NCBI GenBank assembly: GCA_023653785.1 | Contig: JAMKCH010035091.1 | Span: 1 to 64,000 of the forward strand | Reading direction: 5' to 3' | Length of the DNA stretch: 64,000 nucleotides | Source of the DNA: Ophioderma brevispina | Lineage: Eukaryota > Echinodermata > Ophiuroidea > Amphilepidida > Ophiodermatidae | Shown here: positions 33,547 through 44,568 of the stretch, piece by piece | How positions within the stretch are numbered: position 1 is the first letter of the stretch | How the letters are laid out: each line of letters starts with the position of its first letter | Notes under the pieces: generated by a model | What the model saw: the letters and a program-made list of their open reading frames with translations, nothing else | Told to the model about the DNA's origin: nothing | Database searches by the model: none | Translations under genes and position numbers: made by a program

Positions 33547-33957
33547 GAACCCTGGAACATTACATGATCATGATAAAAATTACCTTACTTACATTTTGTA
33601 GGCTAAAATTAGTGTAAAAGTCATGGATTTTTGTATTAAGATTAGGATCTTTGTGGGATCACATGACCTCATTGAGATGAAGTCCAAAAACTAGTGCATT
33701 GTGGGATGGACTACTCTTTAAAAAGATGAGTGCAAATTACATGCACAGATATGTGAGGAGCTGGTGGCTTTTTGTCCCCTCCAAAGGACAAATTGTTTTC
33801 ATGATTTGTTTGCTCAATTTTAAATGAATCATGATGGGAGTACTCTTCTGATTTTCTTCAATAAATTAAAATCAGAATTGGCTACCTGAATAAACCCCCG
33901 GGGGAAACCACATATGAAATGGATATGGGTGTAAGGCTGGCACTTCAAAATCCAGTG
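33547..33957. other. No feature recognised
   Basis: No gene or repeat boundary supported. Confidence 0.4.
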
Positions 33958-34117
33958 GCATTCGGTGACAGAGGACTAAAAAAAATAGTGGTCTTTGGGT
34001 GAGAGACAGCCAAAATGCCCCAAAATAAGAGGTTTTCAGGTGACAAATTTTAAATTAAAAAAAATATGGGTCTTTGGGTGACATTTTCAAAATATATGGG
34101 GTCTTTAGGTGACAGCG
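33958..34117 (+). repeat. Degenerate minisatellite GGTCTTTGGGTGACA
   Basis: Five related words, CATTCGGTGACAGAGG, GGTCTTTGGGTGAGAGA, GGTTTTCAGGTGACAAA, GGTCTTTGGGTGACATT and GGTCTTTAGGTGACAGC, are spaced about 30-40 bp apart with A-rich spacers. Confidence 0.7.
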
Positions 34118-34134
34118 ATGCTGAAAAGGGGATC

Positions 34135-34262
34135 TTAACAGCCTTACAAGCATGTAACCTCCAAGCCCCCCTGGGAATAAAACCCAGCAAGTGTCCAGTG
34201 GGAATTGAACCCAGGACCATTTACACTGGGCAAGCATCTAAACCAAAGTACCACACTCTAAG
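34135..34262 (-). mobile_element. tRNA-like SINE head, decayed
   Basis: On the minus strand GTGGTACTTTGGTTTAGATG (A-box region) is followed by GGGTTCAATTCCC (B box), with CACTGG and further non-tRNA sequence downstream. It does not fold into a good cloverleaf, so it is a SINE remnant rather than a tRNA gene. Confidence 0.45.
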
Positions 34263-35421
34263 CTGAAGAGAAAAGGCAGAGGTTTATTTTTGTCACAGAC
34301 GTCATGCTAAAGGTAAACTACAATACTAGGCCTGTGAAATGTAATCGGAAATATTTGAATTTGAGGAGCATAAGGTACATGTATGAGTCACTTGGTCTAC
34401 ATAGATGTCTCATACCCTGTTTTCAATTGGACCTGGTAGGTAGGACAAGTCGTGATTATTCATATCACCCAGATTTCATTCAGTAACCCATATACTTTAA
34501 AGCAGTGGACTTGCTCTGGGTATCATATCTTGCACCTAGAAACCAACTGTCCCATAACTTAATGTTCTGATGAATGCAGTTTGTTGAACTGTGCCATACT
34601 GTGATTGTGTTGACTGTTAGATGTTAGTGCCTCTGGTCAAGCTATTGGATATTTTGATAGCAGGTTCTGTCATATCCTCTTGGGTTGGGCGCTGAGCCAG
34701 GGTTGTACTGGAGGGGTGGGAAGCCAGATATTGATCAGTCCTATAGCTAGGTTTTTTGACTTTTTCTTGCTCTATTTGCAACTGGGGAATAGTTTCCAGT
34801 TTTAGAGCTGTCGTCATTGCGATAATCATGTATTGCCAAATTGTATTCCCATCAAAACCATAATGCATTTCACAATATATGTTTATGCATACACAGACAC
34901 GCACATGCACATACATACATACACACACATTTTTGTATGACCTATACTGATGAGGACTTCAAAGGAACCACATCATCAGTCATAAAGCCAAACATCGAAA
35001 AACCCCATTGTCGGCTTCCAAGGACCTATTGTACTTGCAGCCTAGTGTGCAGAATGTTCGTACAAACCCCTACACACACATGAACAGATTCAAAACACTA
35101 AACTCAACCAATTTTGCAAGAAGTAAATAAAGTTATCCATAGTTGGTTAATTGAAAATCATTGAAAAGAATACTTTAGAAAGTTGTTTACCATCTTGTCA
35201 AGTCTTGGCTTCCAGGGGCATGCAAAAGATGATACACCTATGCCTCATCAATCCCTTCAGACAAACCGTTTCCTTCACATCTCCCAGGCCTCAAAATCAA
35301 AAGAGAAAAACACTTGTTAAGAACTCTGACCACCGGATCCTAGGGATAGGCAGGGATGACTAGTGATAGGATAATATGTTCCTGTTTACAAGTAGCTGTA
35401 AAGGTATTCTGTAACTATATT
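34263..35421. other. Non-coding; CA/TA simple repeat at 34890-34930
   Basis: Contains an alternating CACA/TACA tract (34892-34930). Overlapping open frames on both strands there come from the simple repeat. No gene supported. Confidence 0.45.
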
Positions 35422-35625
35422 TCAATATCCTCTGATAATATTTTGATGAAATATCCCCCTGTCTAAGGTCAAGAGGTTGTACCTACCCCACCCTCGCCAA
35501 GTCTGACCATCAGATCCATCAGATAGAAAGTGAACTAATTCCTGTTGAGATGCACCTGTTTCACCCATTTTATCATAATGTTGTAAAACTGATTTGATGA
35601 GGTCAAGGGACTCTGTCAGTCCCAC
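35422..35625 (-). CDS. Weak exon candidate, 67 codons
   Basis: Minus-strand frame with a protein-like start region (SLDLIKSVLQHYDKMGETGA, then SQQELVHFLSDGSDGQTWRG) and an acceptor-like context upstream (GGGACTGACAG). The 3' half overlaps repeat J (35431-35515), so at least that half may be repeat sequence. No family is recognised. Either an exon overlapping a repeat or chance. Confidence 0.25.
   Translation of the reverse strand: MGLTESLDLIKSVLQHYDKMGETGASQQELVHFLSDGSDGQTWRGWGRYNLLTLDRGIFHQNIIRGY
35431..35515 (-). repeat. Repeat J, unit 1 of 3
   Basis: About 85 bp aligning to 37641-37723 and 37467-37557. Shared landmarks on the plus strand: TCTGATAA-ATATTTTGATG, AAGGTCAAG-GGT, CCAAGTCTG(A/G)C. 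All three are in the same orientation. Confidence 0.6.
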
Positions 35626-35678
35626 TTACCACTGGCAAATTTAATGTGATAAAATTGGGAGGGGGCTAAACTTTTTTT

Positions 35679-35860
35679 CAGGGGGATGTGCAGTCCTGAT
35701 TTCTGAACTTGGGGATTTGAGAACTGAGTTTTCTCTCAAAGTAGGGCCTAAAAAACTAAACGTTTTTCAGGTAGGGATGTGCAGCCTTGATTTCTTAACT
35801 TGGGGGCGTGGGAGACCCATTTTTTTTCTCTCAAAGTAGGGCCTTAAGAACTGAAATTTT
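35679..35860 (+). repeat. Two 90-bp tandem units
   Basis: Each has GGGATGTGCAG(T/C)C(C/T)TGATTTCT, AACTTGGGG, TTTTCTCTCAAAGTAGGGCC and AA-AACT. A third, shorter echo follows at about 35930-35980 (CCCTTAAGAACTG twice). Confidence 0.7.
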
Positions 35861-37466
35861 GAGAAATTGCAGGCTTCAGAACTTAAATTAGGTTAAAATG
35901 TATCTGATGAGGCAAAAATATTCCCAAAAGGGACCCTTAAGAACTGAAATGCTTCACTCAACTAGGACCCTTAAGAACTGCTGTAGTGGTGGCTAAATGG
36001 GGGGGGGGGGGTGTCTAAGGGCCACACATACCCATACCTCTTTCTTCTGTCAGTGACTCTCCCCCCCCCCCACCACCATGCCTGGAATGGTTGAAGCGAT
36101 TAGAAGTAAAAATAGCATTTACTGCAATCAGCATTAAATTTTTAGGGGGTGGCCTTTTGTAATTTTATCAATGATTTATGCAGACAACTGTGAAAGCAAG
36201 CTCAAAAGCTTGGCAAGGACTGCAAGATGCATTTCCATTTTGTAAAAAATATAAAGTCTAAGTAAAAAGTTCACAGTTGATTTTGGACGTCAAAGTGGAT
36301 ACAATTTTCCCCACTTAGACTGATATTTATAGAGTGAGAAGTTTTAAAATATCGCCCGACTGCAATATTGTAATAAAAGTTTTTGACGTCATCTGAACTG
36401 TGAATCCATAGGGATGGTGGAAAAGGTGGTTAATGGTTGGCCATTAACTACATTCTGTGTTTATTTTAGGCATCATATTATAGCAGCAAAAATAGTAGTG
36501 AAGCTGTTAACAAAATTCACAAATGTAGTGAGAGTGGATTGAAAATGTCCAGTTAGTTTGCACTCCGAGTATGCGTAGGTGTTTTCAATGCGTTTCTCAG
36601 TGGGTTAATTTGTTTTTTAATTTCAAAAAACAAAAAATATGATATTTTTTTTAAAATAAGGCAAAAAAAATTTTTTTGTTTTTTTCTGTGTGGGGTATGA
36701 ATTACCTTAATAACAGCGCTTGTACGTGACAGCGTTGCGCTGGAATTGTGCTGTACGATGAACTTGCTCCTGGGAGTTGTGTATTGATGCACAAATCTCA
36801 GTGCGTGGGACATTGATTTGTCCTATTTTTCTCCCAGAAGGAAGTAAAAGTACAATGCGCAGTTATTAAAGGTGTTTTTGCGATCGAGCTCTGGGGACCA
36901 CCTCTGATTAACCGGAAGTAGTATAAATTTGATATCAGATGAAAGGCCTGTATTTTTCTCATTATTTTGGTCCTGAAATTTTGGCTTTCCAAATCCACCT
37001 CTTTGCAAAGATGTTTGTAAACAAAAACTGTTGTTGTTTAATGGTTGTGACCCATCAATATTAGCACAGTGAATAGGGCCTGCATGGCATTTTATTGTTT
37101 CTATTATAAAAAACCGCAAGTTTGTTCCCTACGATACTTGATGGGTGTATTTGCAGGGTGCAGGTTCTCTATCAAGTGGAGAACAAGATTACACATAAAT
37201 CAGAAACACCCCCTTTAACCTATAATCAGTCCCATCATGCATTACATATGGATTGCCGAATTGTTTGGAACCACTCAGGTGGTGTTTGTTCCTGCCATCA
37301 ATTCAGTTTGCATTATGCAAAATGTCACTGACAATCTTGCTGCACACTGACTTGGGAGGGACAGGGATGGGGAAAGAATGTTAAGACAATGAAATTCAAG
37401 ACCGAATTTCTTTGCAATAGATGCCCATATTAAAGCTGTTCCACAACTCGTAACAAGATTGTAGGG
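35861..37466. other. No gene recognised; G, C and T runs
   Basis: G run at 35999-36011 and C run at 36061-36071. Several overlapping short frames with no domain support. Nothing else defined. Confidence 0.4.
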
Positions 37467-37557
37467 ATATATTGATGTTGCTACCATCTTTCCCAGGTCT
37501 AGGGATTAATAAGGCTTCACATCACACCTGCCCTTACCAAGATTGACCACCAGAGTA
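37467..37557 (-). repeat. Repeat J, unit 2 of 3
   Basis: The most diverged unit: ATTGATGTTG, AGGTCTAGGG, CCTGCCCTTACCAAGATTGACCACCAG on the plus strand. It lies about 85 bp before unit 3. Confidence 0.5.
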
Positions 37558-37640
37558 TGGTGATGCGGCAGTGGTCCCAGGTCCCTCCTTGTTCAGATTT
37601 ATCAGTGATCATGCACTGTTAAAAAACAATACCAAGTCGA

Positions 37641-37723
37641 TCTGATAAATATTTTGATGTTGTTTACCCCTCCCCTGCAAGGTCAAGGGGTACTGCCTCC
37701 CCCTTAACCAAGTCTGGCTGCCA
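37641..37723 (-). repeat. Repeat J, unit 3 of 3
   Basis: Contains TCTGATAAATATTTTGATGT, AAGGTCAAGGGGTACTGCC, and AACCAAGTCTGGCTGCCAG. It aligns best with unit 1 at 35431. Confidence 0.6.
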
Positions 37724-38976
37724 GTGATACCAAGTCATCCAGGAGTGGCTTGATGACAGGTAGTGTCAGCCTTTGAGGTCTTGTGAGATGGTCAGTGTAA
37801 TGACATGGCAGTATATTCAAGTTTCTCCTCCATCTCAAATTGTTTTGATATATAATATTCCTTCCTACTGATATGAGTGACAGTACAAATAATTGCATGC
37901 TAAAACAGGGGTTGGTGTTTCAGAGGGGGCCAAGCCTAATCAATTTGGACCGGTGCAAAACAGGCCTTTCGATATTTTCCTGTTTGATGATCCCTAGGGC
38001 AAGACCTGGGTTCCAATCCTATAATGCTGTCAGAAGTTCATGACTAGTTATTGGGTTGATCCCAATACACTATTTTGTGCCAGGGGAGGGGGTTTCCAAG
38101 GCTGTTCATTTTGGCAGGTGCAGTGGTATGTGAGGGAAAACTCCACTTAAAAATGCATGTGTAATGTGCAAAAGATTAATATTACCATAAAAGTTGTCAT
38201 GAGAAAGGCAACTTCAGCAAAATAATTTAAGGATAAAAAATACTTGACTTGGCCTTACAGCCAGACCACAACAAATCACGTGCCCAAATTCTCGGAATCA
38301 AGCCATTGTGTACACAATAATGCGGCTATGCCCAACTTTTAACCTCCATCAGTTTTAGACAACAGCTTGTGTGCATGTTGTCTATTATAGGTTCTTATGA
38401 GTGGGCATTATTGCATGGAGCAGATAGTCATGATAGTTGAGCCCTGTTTACAGCCTGTTTACAGGTTCTCAAAAAAGGTGATCAAGATTTTTTTTAAATT
38501 CTAGCCTTTTAGCACAAAACACATCAAAACTTGTGAATTTAGGTGTAATGTAGGACCAAACAACACCCAATTTTCCAAAGCATTCACTTTCCCCCAAATT
38601 GGGTGCTCTTCCCATCCAATGCACTAAAAAGGTTTGGACTTATAGCTTTATGAGTGGGCTGGTTCAGACCAGCCGTATTGGGTTGGTCTTGTTGTCAAGA
38701 CAGGTTTTCTTCACAAAAAACATCTTAGGTAATACAATTTTGAAGATGTCAGCTTGCAGGCTGATGTCACTGTTGATAATTCAAACGCTGGGACAGGAAA
38801 GTTGTAGGATTACCTAAAGACAGTGTAAATCTGCGGTGTCTAATAGAAGTCAGTGGGAATTTGTGAAGTAAATTGGAAGGGTTACAAGCTTTGTAGATTA
38901 TTTAAAGAGGTATTTTGTTATCCATAACCTCTTCCTTTGATTTACTTCTAAACCACTTCCCTCTTAACCTATATGC
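37724..38976. other. No feature recognised
   Basis: Non-coding, no paired ends or RNA gene supported. Confidence 0.4.
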
Positions 38977-39343
38977 TTAAAGGCCGACTCAGAGATTTCC
39001 TGAAGAGGGCGCCCTCAATTTCCAAAAAAATCGGGTTTTTTACATGTACATAATGCTTGTCCATATACTAATCACTGTGTGAAATTGCTAAGCTTAAATC
39101 GAATTCCTTCATATAGAAAATCACAACTTTGTTATAAAATTCCGGATCCGGAATTTTTGTTATACACAGTATCCTATGGGACGTAATACTACACATAAAT
39201 GTTTACTGCATCAAAACGAAAAATCCGATTCATCTCAAATTTCGGAATTGTGCATTTTAGGTTACTATCTTTAGTTCTAGTTGACTATTTTTCATTATTA
39301 CACAAAAAAAATAATATTTCGAAATCTCTGAGTCAGACTTTAA
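38977..39343 (+). mobile_element. TTAA MITE family A, copy 3
   Basis: Very close to copy 1 through the whole body: TAAAGGCCGACTCAGAGATT, GAGGGCGC, TACATGTACATAATGCTTGT, AAATTCCGGATCCGGAATTT, AAATCTCTGAGTCAGACTTT. TTAA at both edges, 367 bp. Its similarity to copy 1 suggests that both moved more recently than the 18-kb fragment. Confidence 0.85.
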
Positions 39344-40221
39344 ACTTATTTGCCGCTTCAATGTTCTACATAGGCTATGTCTAAACTTTTCTGCTGATTC
39401 AATCTTCAGTGTATGCTCAAAACTTGTTTTCAATCTTCTATATATGGCTAAATCTACCTGCAGATATCTTCTACGTATACCTAAACTTATCTGCAAATTC
39501 AATTTTCTATCTATGCATACAATTTTATCTTTCATTTAAGAAATTTAAAATTTGTAATCGGTCCTTAAATGGAATTCCCACACTAATACATTATGGGGCA
39601 CTATGATGCCAAAACATAGTTTTTTAAAATGCATGAAATTGCAACATAGAAAATAGTGAAAAAAAATTTGGGAAATAAGCTAAGCCAATGATCAAGGCCA
39701 AATGTTTTGTAAATCATAATTTTTTTCTGTGTGGTTTGTCTCTTAGGTACCATACTGGAGTGGATTATACTCCATTCTTCATGGACGGGTGAGCGTTTTG
39801 GAAGCTTAGATGTTCTTGTGTCTTTTCTGCATGGATACGTGCTTAGAGGGCGCTATCTGAAGTCCATGGCTATCTTGTGATTAATATACTAGGTAAGAAC
39901 AAATAATATAGATGCTGAAGATATATGATTTATATCAACACAGTTCTTGAAGAAGAATATTTCACTCTTTCGTACAGGATGTATGTGGTGTTCTGGCACC
40001 GTCAATTTTTGGGTATTGGTCACTATATTTCCTTGAGAAAAAAGGGTACTTCCAAAATTTCAGTTAATTTTAACAATGCATTTTGCTGTTATGAAAAGTT
40101 GTTTGTATCATGGTGCCCATATTTGACAGTTGTTTGTATCATGGTATTGATTATTTGCTTGTTCATATCACGAGTTAGATTAGGACTATGCAATTTCTCT
40201 TCTAAAAGTGATTTCATATGC
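39344..40221. other. No gene; imperfect 40-bp repeated phrase at 39345-39530
   Basis: A loose phrase CTAAA(C/T)TT(A/T)TCTGC...TTCAAT(C/T)TTCTA(C/T)(A/G)T recurs three to five times at about 40-60 bp spacing. No gene supported. Confidence 0.4.
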
Positions 40222-40997
40222 CAATCTACTAGGGCTGTGACCTAATGGGTAATTAAGTTCCCGGGTACCCGTTTCAATTTTCGGATCGAGTACCCGGGAG
40301 GTACCCGAAACTCCTGAGTGTAAAATTCGGCACCAAGTTTAGAAGAAGAAAAAAATTCCCTGACAATACATACCTTCAAATATTCCATGGTTTTGAAGTT
40401 AACAGCGAATGAAAACACACCTGTTCTATGTATTCATAAGAAGAACTCTTTATGTACTACAAAATCGGTGTACTTTTATTTAAACTTTATTTCATCCTAA
40501 ACGCCATTCACAACGTAAAAACCGATCGTGGAACACGCACGGGTGTGAACAAATCGGGCGAGATTGACGTAAACACAGCCGTAGTTACACAGCTATTAAC
40601 ACTTAACGAGCGCTGACCTAAAACAAACCACGCGGTTGAATGGAATTTGTCCATCAAGGGAGTGGGGAGGCATCAAGGAAATATGCAGTGTGTAGCCATA
40701 TGTAATGTTGTATTGCGATTTGCGGTTAATACAGCGGCAAAACAACTTCATCAGCGATAAATACAAGTTTGCATCAGCATATCTGGGTATACATTAATGG
40801 ATATATGTTTCATTCCAGATGTAATATGTTAGTGAGAGCTCGTGAGATAGTAAAAGAAATGTAAAATTGTTTTAAAACTTATTTTTTTAAAGTGAACGTT
40901 GGGGAAAAACGCCGAATCGATAGAATTCGTCCCGCGTTAAGACGTAAAAAGGGCGGGTACCCGGGTACCCGGGAATATGACAGCCTACACAATCTAC
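40222..40997. mobile_element. hAT-like element with 8-bp target duplication
   Basis: A perfect direct repeat CAATCTAC flanks the element (40222-40229, 40990-40997). The left end is TAGGGCTGTGACCTAATGGG; the right end inverted has TAGGCTGTCATATTCCCGGG, two bases in from the duplication. Both ends carry GGGTACCCG words in both orientations. The 760-bp interior has no open transposase frame. Duplication length and ends point to hAT; the offset at the right end is a small irregularity. Confidence 0.75.
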
Positions 40998-41769
40998 ATG
41001 TTACAAAAACTGTAAAACCAGGCAACTCTTCTTATGTTTATGACAGTCTCGCTGCAGCAGTGGCATAACCAGATTTTGCAATGGGGGGGGCGGGGGATGG
41101 TTGCCAGGGAATTTCTGAGGGGTGCGAATTGCCATGATTGAGATCATATCTGGTGGGAAATAACAAATTATTAATTCAGACTGACTGACAAACAGTCTAT
41201 TTCCTCCTGAAAATTGACCAACAAATTGGCGTCTGTGAGCATGGCAAAATACGTAAAAAAAAGGGATTCTACAGTGGCTAGTTCTCTACCAATCAGGGAA
41301 ACATATGAAAATTCATGGCTAAAAATGTTGGTAGTTCTTGAAATATTTCTTTTCATTTCAGGACACTGTCTGCTAAAAACTATCACAATGTGTTAAAAAA
41401 TGTGCAACTTTCTAAAAAATTTAAAGAATAAGTCCAGCAATATTTAGAGAATAATATTATTTTTTAGACTCTGGCCGTGTATCTATTGGTCATATCACGC
41501 AGGCGACAGCATTATTTAACACTTTATTCAACTAAGAAGCTAATATTGGTCAAATATTACAGGAAATGTGATAGATTTTAACCAACGACCTCCCTGGCTT
41601 TTAAATCAATCAGTCCGTTGGTTTACTATGCGTGTTGATTGGCCCGAGCAGTGAGTATGCGTAGGCCGTTGAGCGTAAACGCTGTACTATGTGATATCGT
41701 CTCATATCCCACATGGCTAAGAACCAATGAAAATGCGCAAACAATCTCAAATGTTAAGAATTTTAAATG
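40998..41769. other. No gene; G-run edge word at 41055
   Basis: CAGTGGCATAACCAG then GGGGGGGGCGGGGG at 41057-41096 matches an edge type seen inverted at 50285-50300. The rest is unassigned. Confidence 0.4.
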
Positions 41770-42339
41770 AGCATTCCCCTAAAGCAAATATGGCACATTT
41801 TTGAAGAGCGCCCCCAATTTTCAAAATTTGATAATTTTGCACAGTTACATTGGTTAATTGTCTGGGAAAAATCTTACCTTGCGAACGAGAATGCAAAAAC
41901 TGTGTATTTATCACAAAATCAGCGATTTTGTATAGAATTGGGTCCCAGTGGGACTTAACGGAGAGCTGAATGATGAAATAGTGCACCTCGAGAAAAATAA
42001 AAACCTCTAACTGACTTGCCTGAACTATAAAACAACTAATGGATGAGCATAGACAACCGACATGGGCGCTATTTCCGCCCGGCTATTTCACATTGGAAGG
42101 CAGTTTCCAGCAGACGTTGACTTATAATCGGGGATCCCGATAATACAATTAGATCATAATACAAAATTCTCGTCTTCGTTTGTGGCACAGACATTTTCGC
42201 GCTTAAACCATTCACAGGTATAGTTAGTTTACTAGCCAGTTACCAATGCGAACAAGTGTAACAAAAAAATCTCCAAATATTTTTAAAAAATGGGGGCGCT
42301 CTTCAAGAAAATGTGCTACTATTTGCTTTAGATAATGCT
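41770..42339 (+). mobile_element. Family F element, full-length copy
   Basis: Ends are inverted copies about 45 bp long. Landmarks: AGCATT, CTAAAGCAAATA, GGCACATTTT, GAAGAGCGCCCCCA. Both outer ends read AGCATT inward. Near the centre lies TCGGGGATCCCGA. 570 bp, non-coding. A truncated inverted copy is at 13905-14225 and one end at 59596-59720. No obvious target duplication. Confidence 0.8.
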
Positions 42340-42363
42340 AAACTATCATTCTTTTCATAGAGC

Positions 42364-42728
42364 TTAAGGTGAAACGATAGATTTTGAGGCACCCAAATAT
42401 TGGGGTCATAAAATTAGTAAATTCATAATAGATTAGACGCCCCAATAGATTTCATACCTTGTACTTGGCTACAAAGCCTTAAATAGAGAAAAAGGGTTAT
42501 TTTGATTATGCTTATATTTCATATAAAACATAGGCTGATTTTGTATTTTGCTTCCCTATACAATAATTTGAAATTTCACATTTTTGTACCAAATAAACAT
42601 TTATTCAGCTTAATCCTTTCAGATGGGGATATTTTTGATGGAAAACTACATTAGGGCAAAAATCAGTACTTTTGATGTTTTAGGGACAGCTGATCTGGAA
42701 ATCTCCTTGTTGCAAGCAAAACCTTTAA
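42364..42728 (+). mobile_element. TTAA MITE family C, copy 2
   Basis: TTAA at both edges. Aligns with 15352-15705: AACATAGGCTGA-TTT, TTTTTGTACCAAATAAACA, CAGCTTAATCCTTTCAGA, GGGACAGCTGAT, AAATCTCCTTGTTGCAA. More diverged than copy 1. It lies 25 bp beyond family F. Confidence 0.7.
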
Positions 42729-44276
42729 CTATTCAGTAATCTTAAATTAGGTCAGTAAATAAAACTCAATTACTGGTACTGAAACTTACATAGAGCAACT
42801 TCCCTTTGCAAAGATTATATCACTTATACCCCTAATAATGATGGAAATTGAATTTATAGTAAATGTAGCAAAGTGTCCTTTTTGCAGACCTCGTCCTTGG
42901 ATACGATATCGTGTTTCCTATAAATATGGCCATAGCAAACAATATACACTCCTTCACGCATCTACTAACGTTCACAAAACCAGATAGTAACGCTCAAACT
43001 TGATCTCCTCCAGCAATAATAGAACTGACTAAGGATGTGGTGAAATCAAATCTTGATCTAAATTGGAGAATAGATCAACCTAAATAGTATTATGAAATTA
43101 CCAAAGTATAGCTAAGTATTAACTTGGTTGAGCTTTTCCAGTGTGGATAGTCAACTTTTGTTTGGGTAAAGGAATGTGGCTCCAAGATCTGAAAAGTGGA
43201 CCCTTGGTTATACTAATTTTCCAAACAAAATTGACCCATCGGCATACTCGAGCCCAAATTTCAGCCAAAATGTTCACAAAATTGGGCCACAATTTTTATC
43301 AAATTTCCCCAATTATTGCAATTTGAAATTTTGGTTCCACTGAGTTGAAAGTTACAATATTTTCTGAAAAATTTGAGAACATTTTTTTAATTTGAAACAG
43401 GACCTGTCCATATAGCAGATCTAACCTAGAAAAGGGACCATATAAACTAAGAGCCTGAAAAATTAATAAGACCCATGTTTGCCGCAGCATTTCCTGTATG
43501 GTTATTAAGTTATTGTTAAGGGGAATATAATACAATATAATACAAAGAAACTTTTACTTACCATGAAATTTGAAATGAAAACTATGAAACTCCCATGACA
43601 AGTTTATTCAAAACATTGGTGTGTGATTTATGGATAAATGGCAAACCAAAATGTTCTGATTTGCAACTTAAAGGAATTATGCCTAAAAAACTAAATTCCA
43701 AATTAAGCCAACAAACAGCAGATAATTGGCAAGATGAAAAAAAAGTTTTATCAGTATGGCCAGGCTAATTAGATTGGAGATCCTTGATTTAATGACAAAG
43801 TGGTTATATCAAGACTTGCAATATATAAAAAGTCCAAAAAAGAAAAAAACTAAAAAATTTTGGTTAATTAAAAAAAATCCAACAAAATCTTGTTTATTGA
43901 GAAAAGGTGAGGGTGTGTGTTATATAAAAGTGGTATTGCTTTAGCCTCATGGGTACTACCACATATATACAGTCTGTCTAAATTGGCTCACTACAGGGAT
44001 GTAAACATGAGATGGCCCACTGAGTTCGTTCGTTCGTGGTGCATAGGCCAAACTCACAGTGGGAAGATCCGTCTATTAACCAGATGATAGTTGAGTAGTT
44101 TCATCATCCAGTGATCAGGCCTGGAATTCCCTGGGGACTTGTAGGGACCTCACAGTCATCTATGGATGTGGCTAAGGGTTGTGGCTCTCCCCAACGCAGT
44201 TTGGTGTGATGAAAGTTTGCTTACATAGTAACCTATCAAAATAGTGCGTATCTATTTTTCCGCACAATAATAAACA
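42729..44276. other. No gene recognised
   Basis: AT-rich 1.5 kb with lysine-rich chance frames. Nothing supported. Confidence 0.4.
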
Positions 44277-44568
44277 TTTTTAGTAAAGTAAAGTCCTTCC
44301 CGCGCCGATGGCGATTAGGATGCGCCTCTCTCCGTTTCCATAACCCCTCGCCACACGTCTATCAAATACAGTAAAGCTACAGTAGGGGGTTAGTCTCTGG
44401 TAGCTCAGCGTGTTACTTCCCTACTCCATTCTTTAACTGCCGAACGTCTCTTACAGAGGCAGTTAGGTACCATTTTTTACAAAGTCTGTGGTACACCTGG
44501 CCGGGATTTCAACCCGGCGCTCTCTCGACTGCGAGGTCGAACGCTCTAACTACTAGGCCAACAACATT
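44277..44568 (-). mobile_element. tRNA-derived SINE S4
   Basis: On the minus strand the head has an A box TTGGCCTAGTAGTTAGAGC, an anticodon-arm-like CGACCTCGCAGTCG and a B box GGGTTGAAATCCC. The anticodon loop is one base short of normal for the visible stem, so it is a SINE head, not a working tRNA. The tail ends GGCGCGGGAAGGACTTTACT, then TTACTAAAAA, a CTTTA repeat tail. Confidence 0.75.

Noticed and set aside
34841..35083. Overlapping frames around the CA/TA tract
   Set aside because: Thr/His/Tyr-rich translation arises from the microsatellite.
44490..44568. Functional tRNA on the minus strand
   Set aside because: A and B boxes are good but the anticodon loop is short and a SINE body with CTTTA tail follows.
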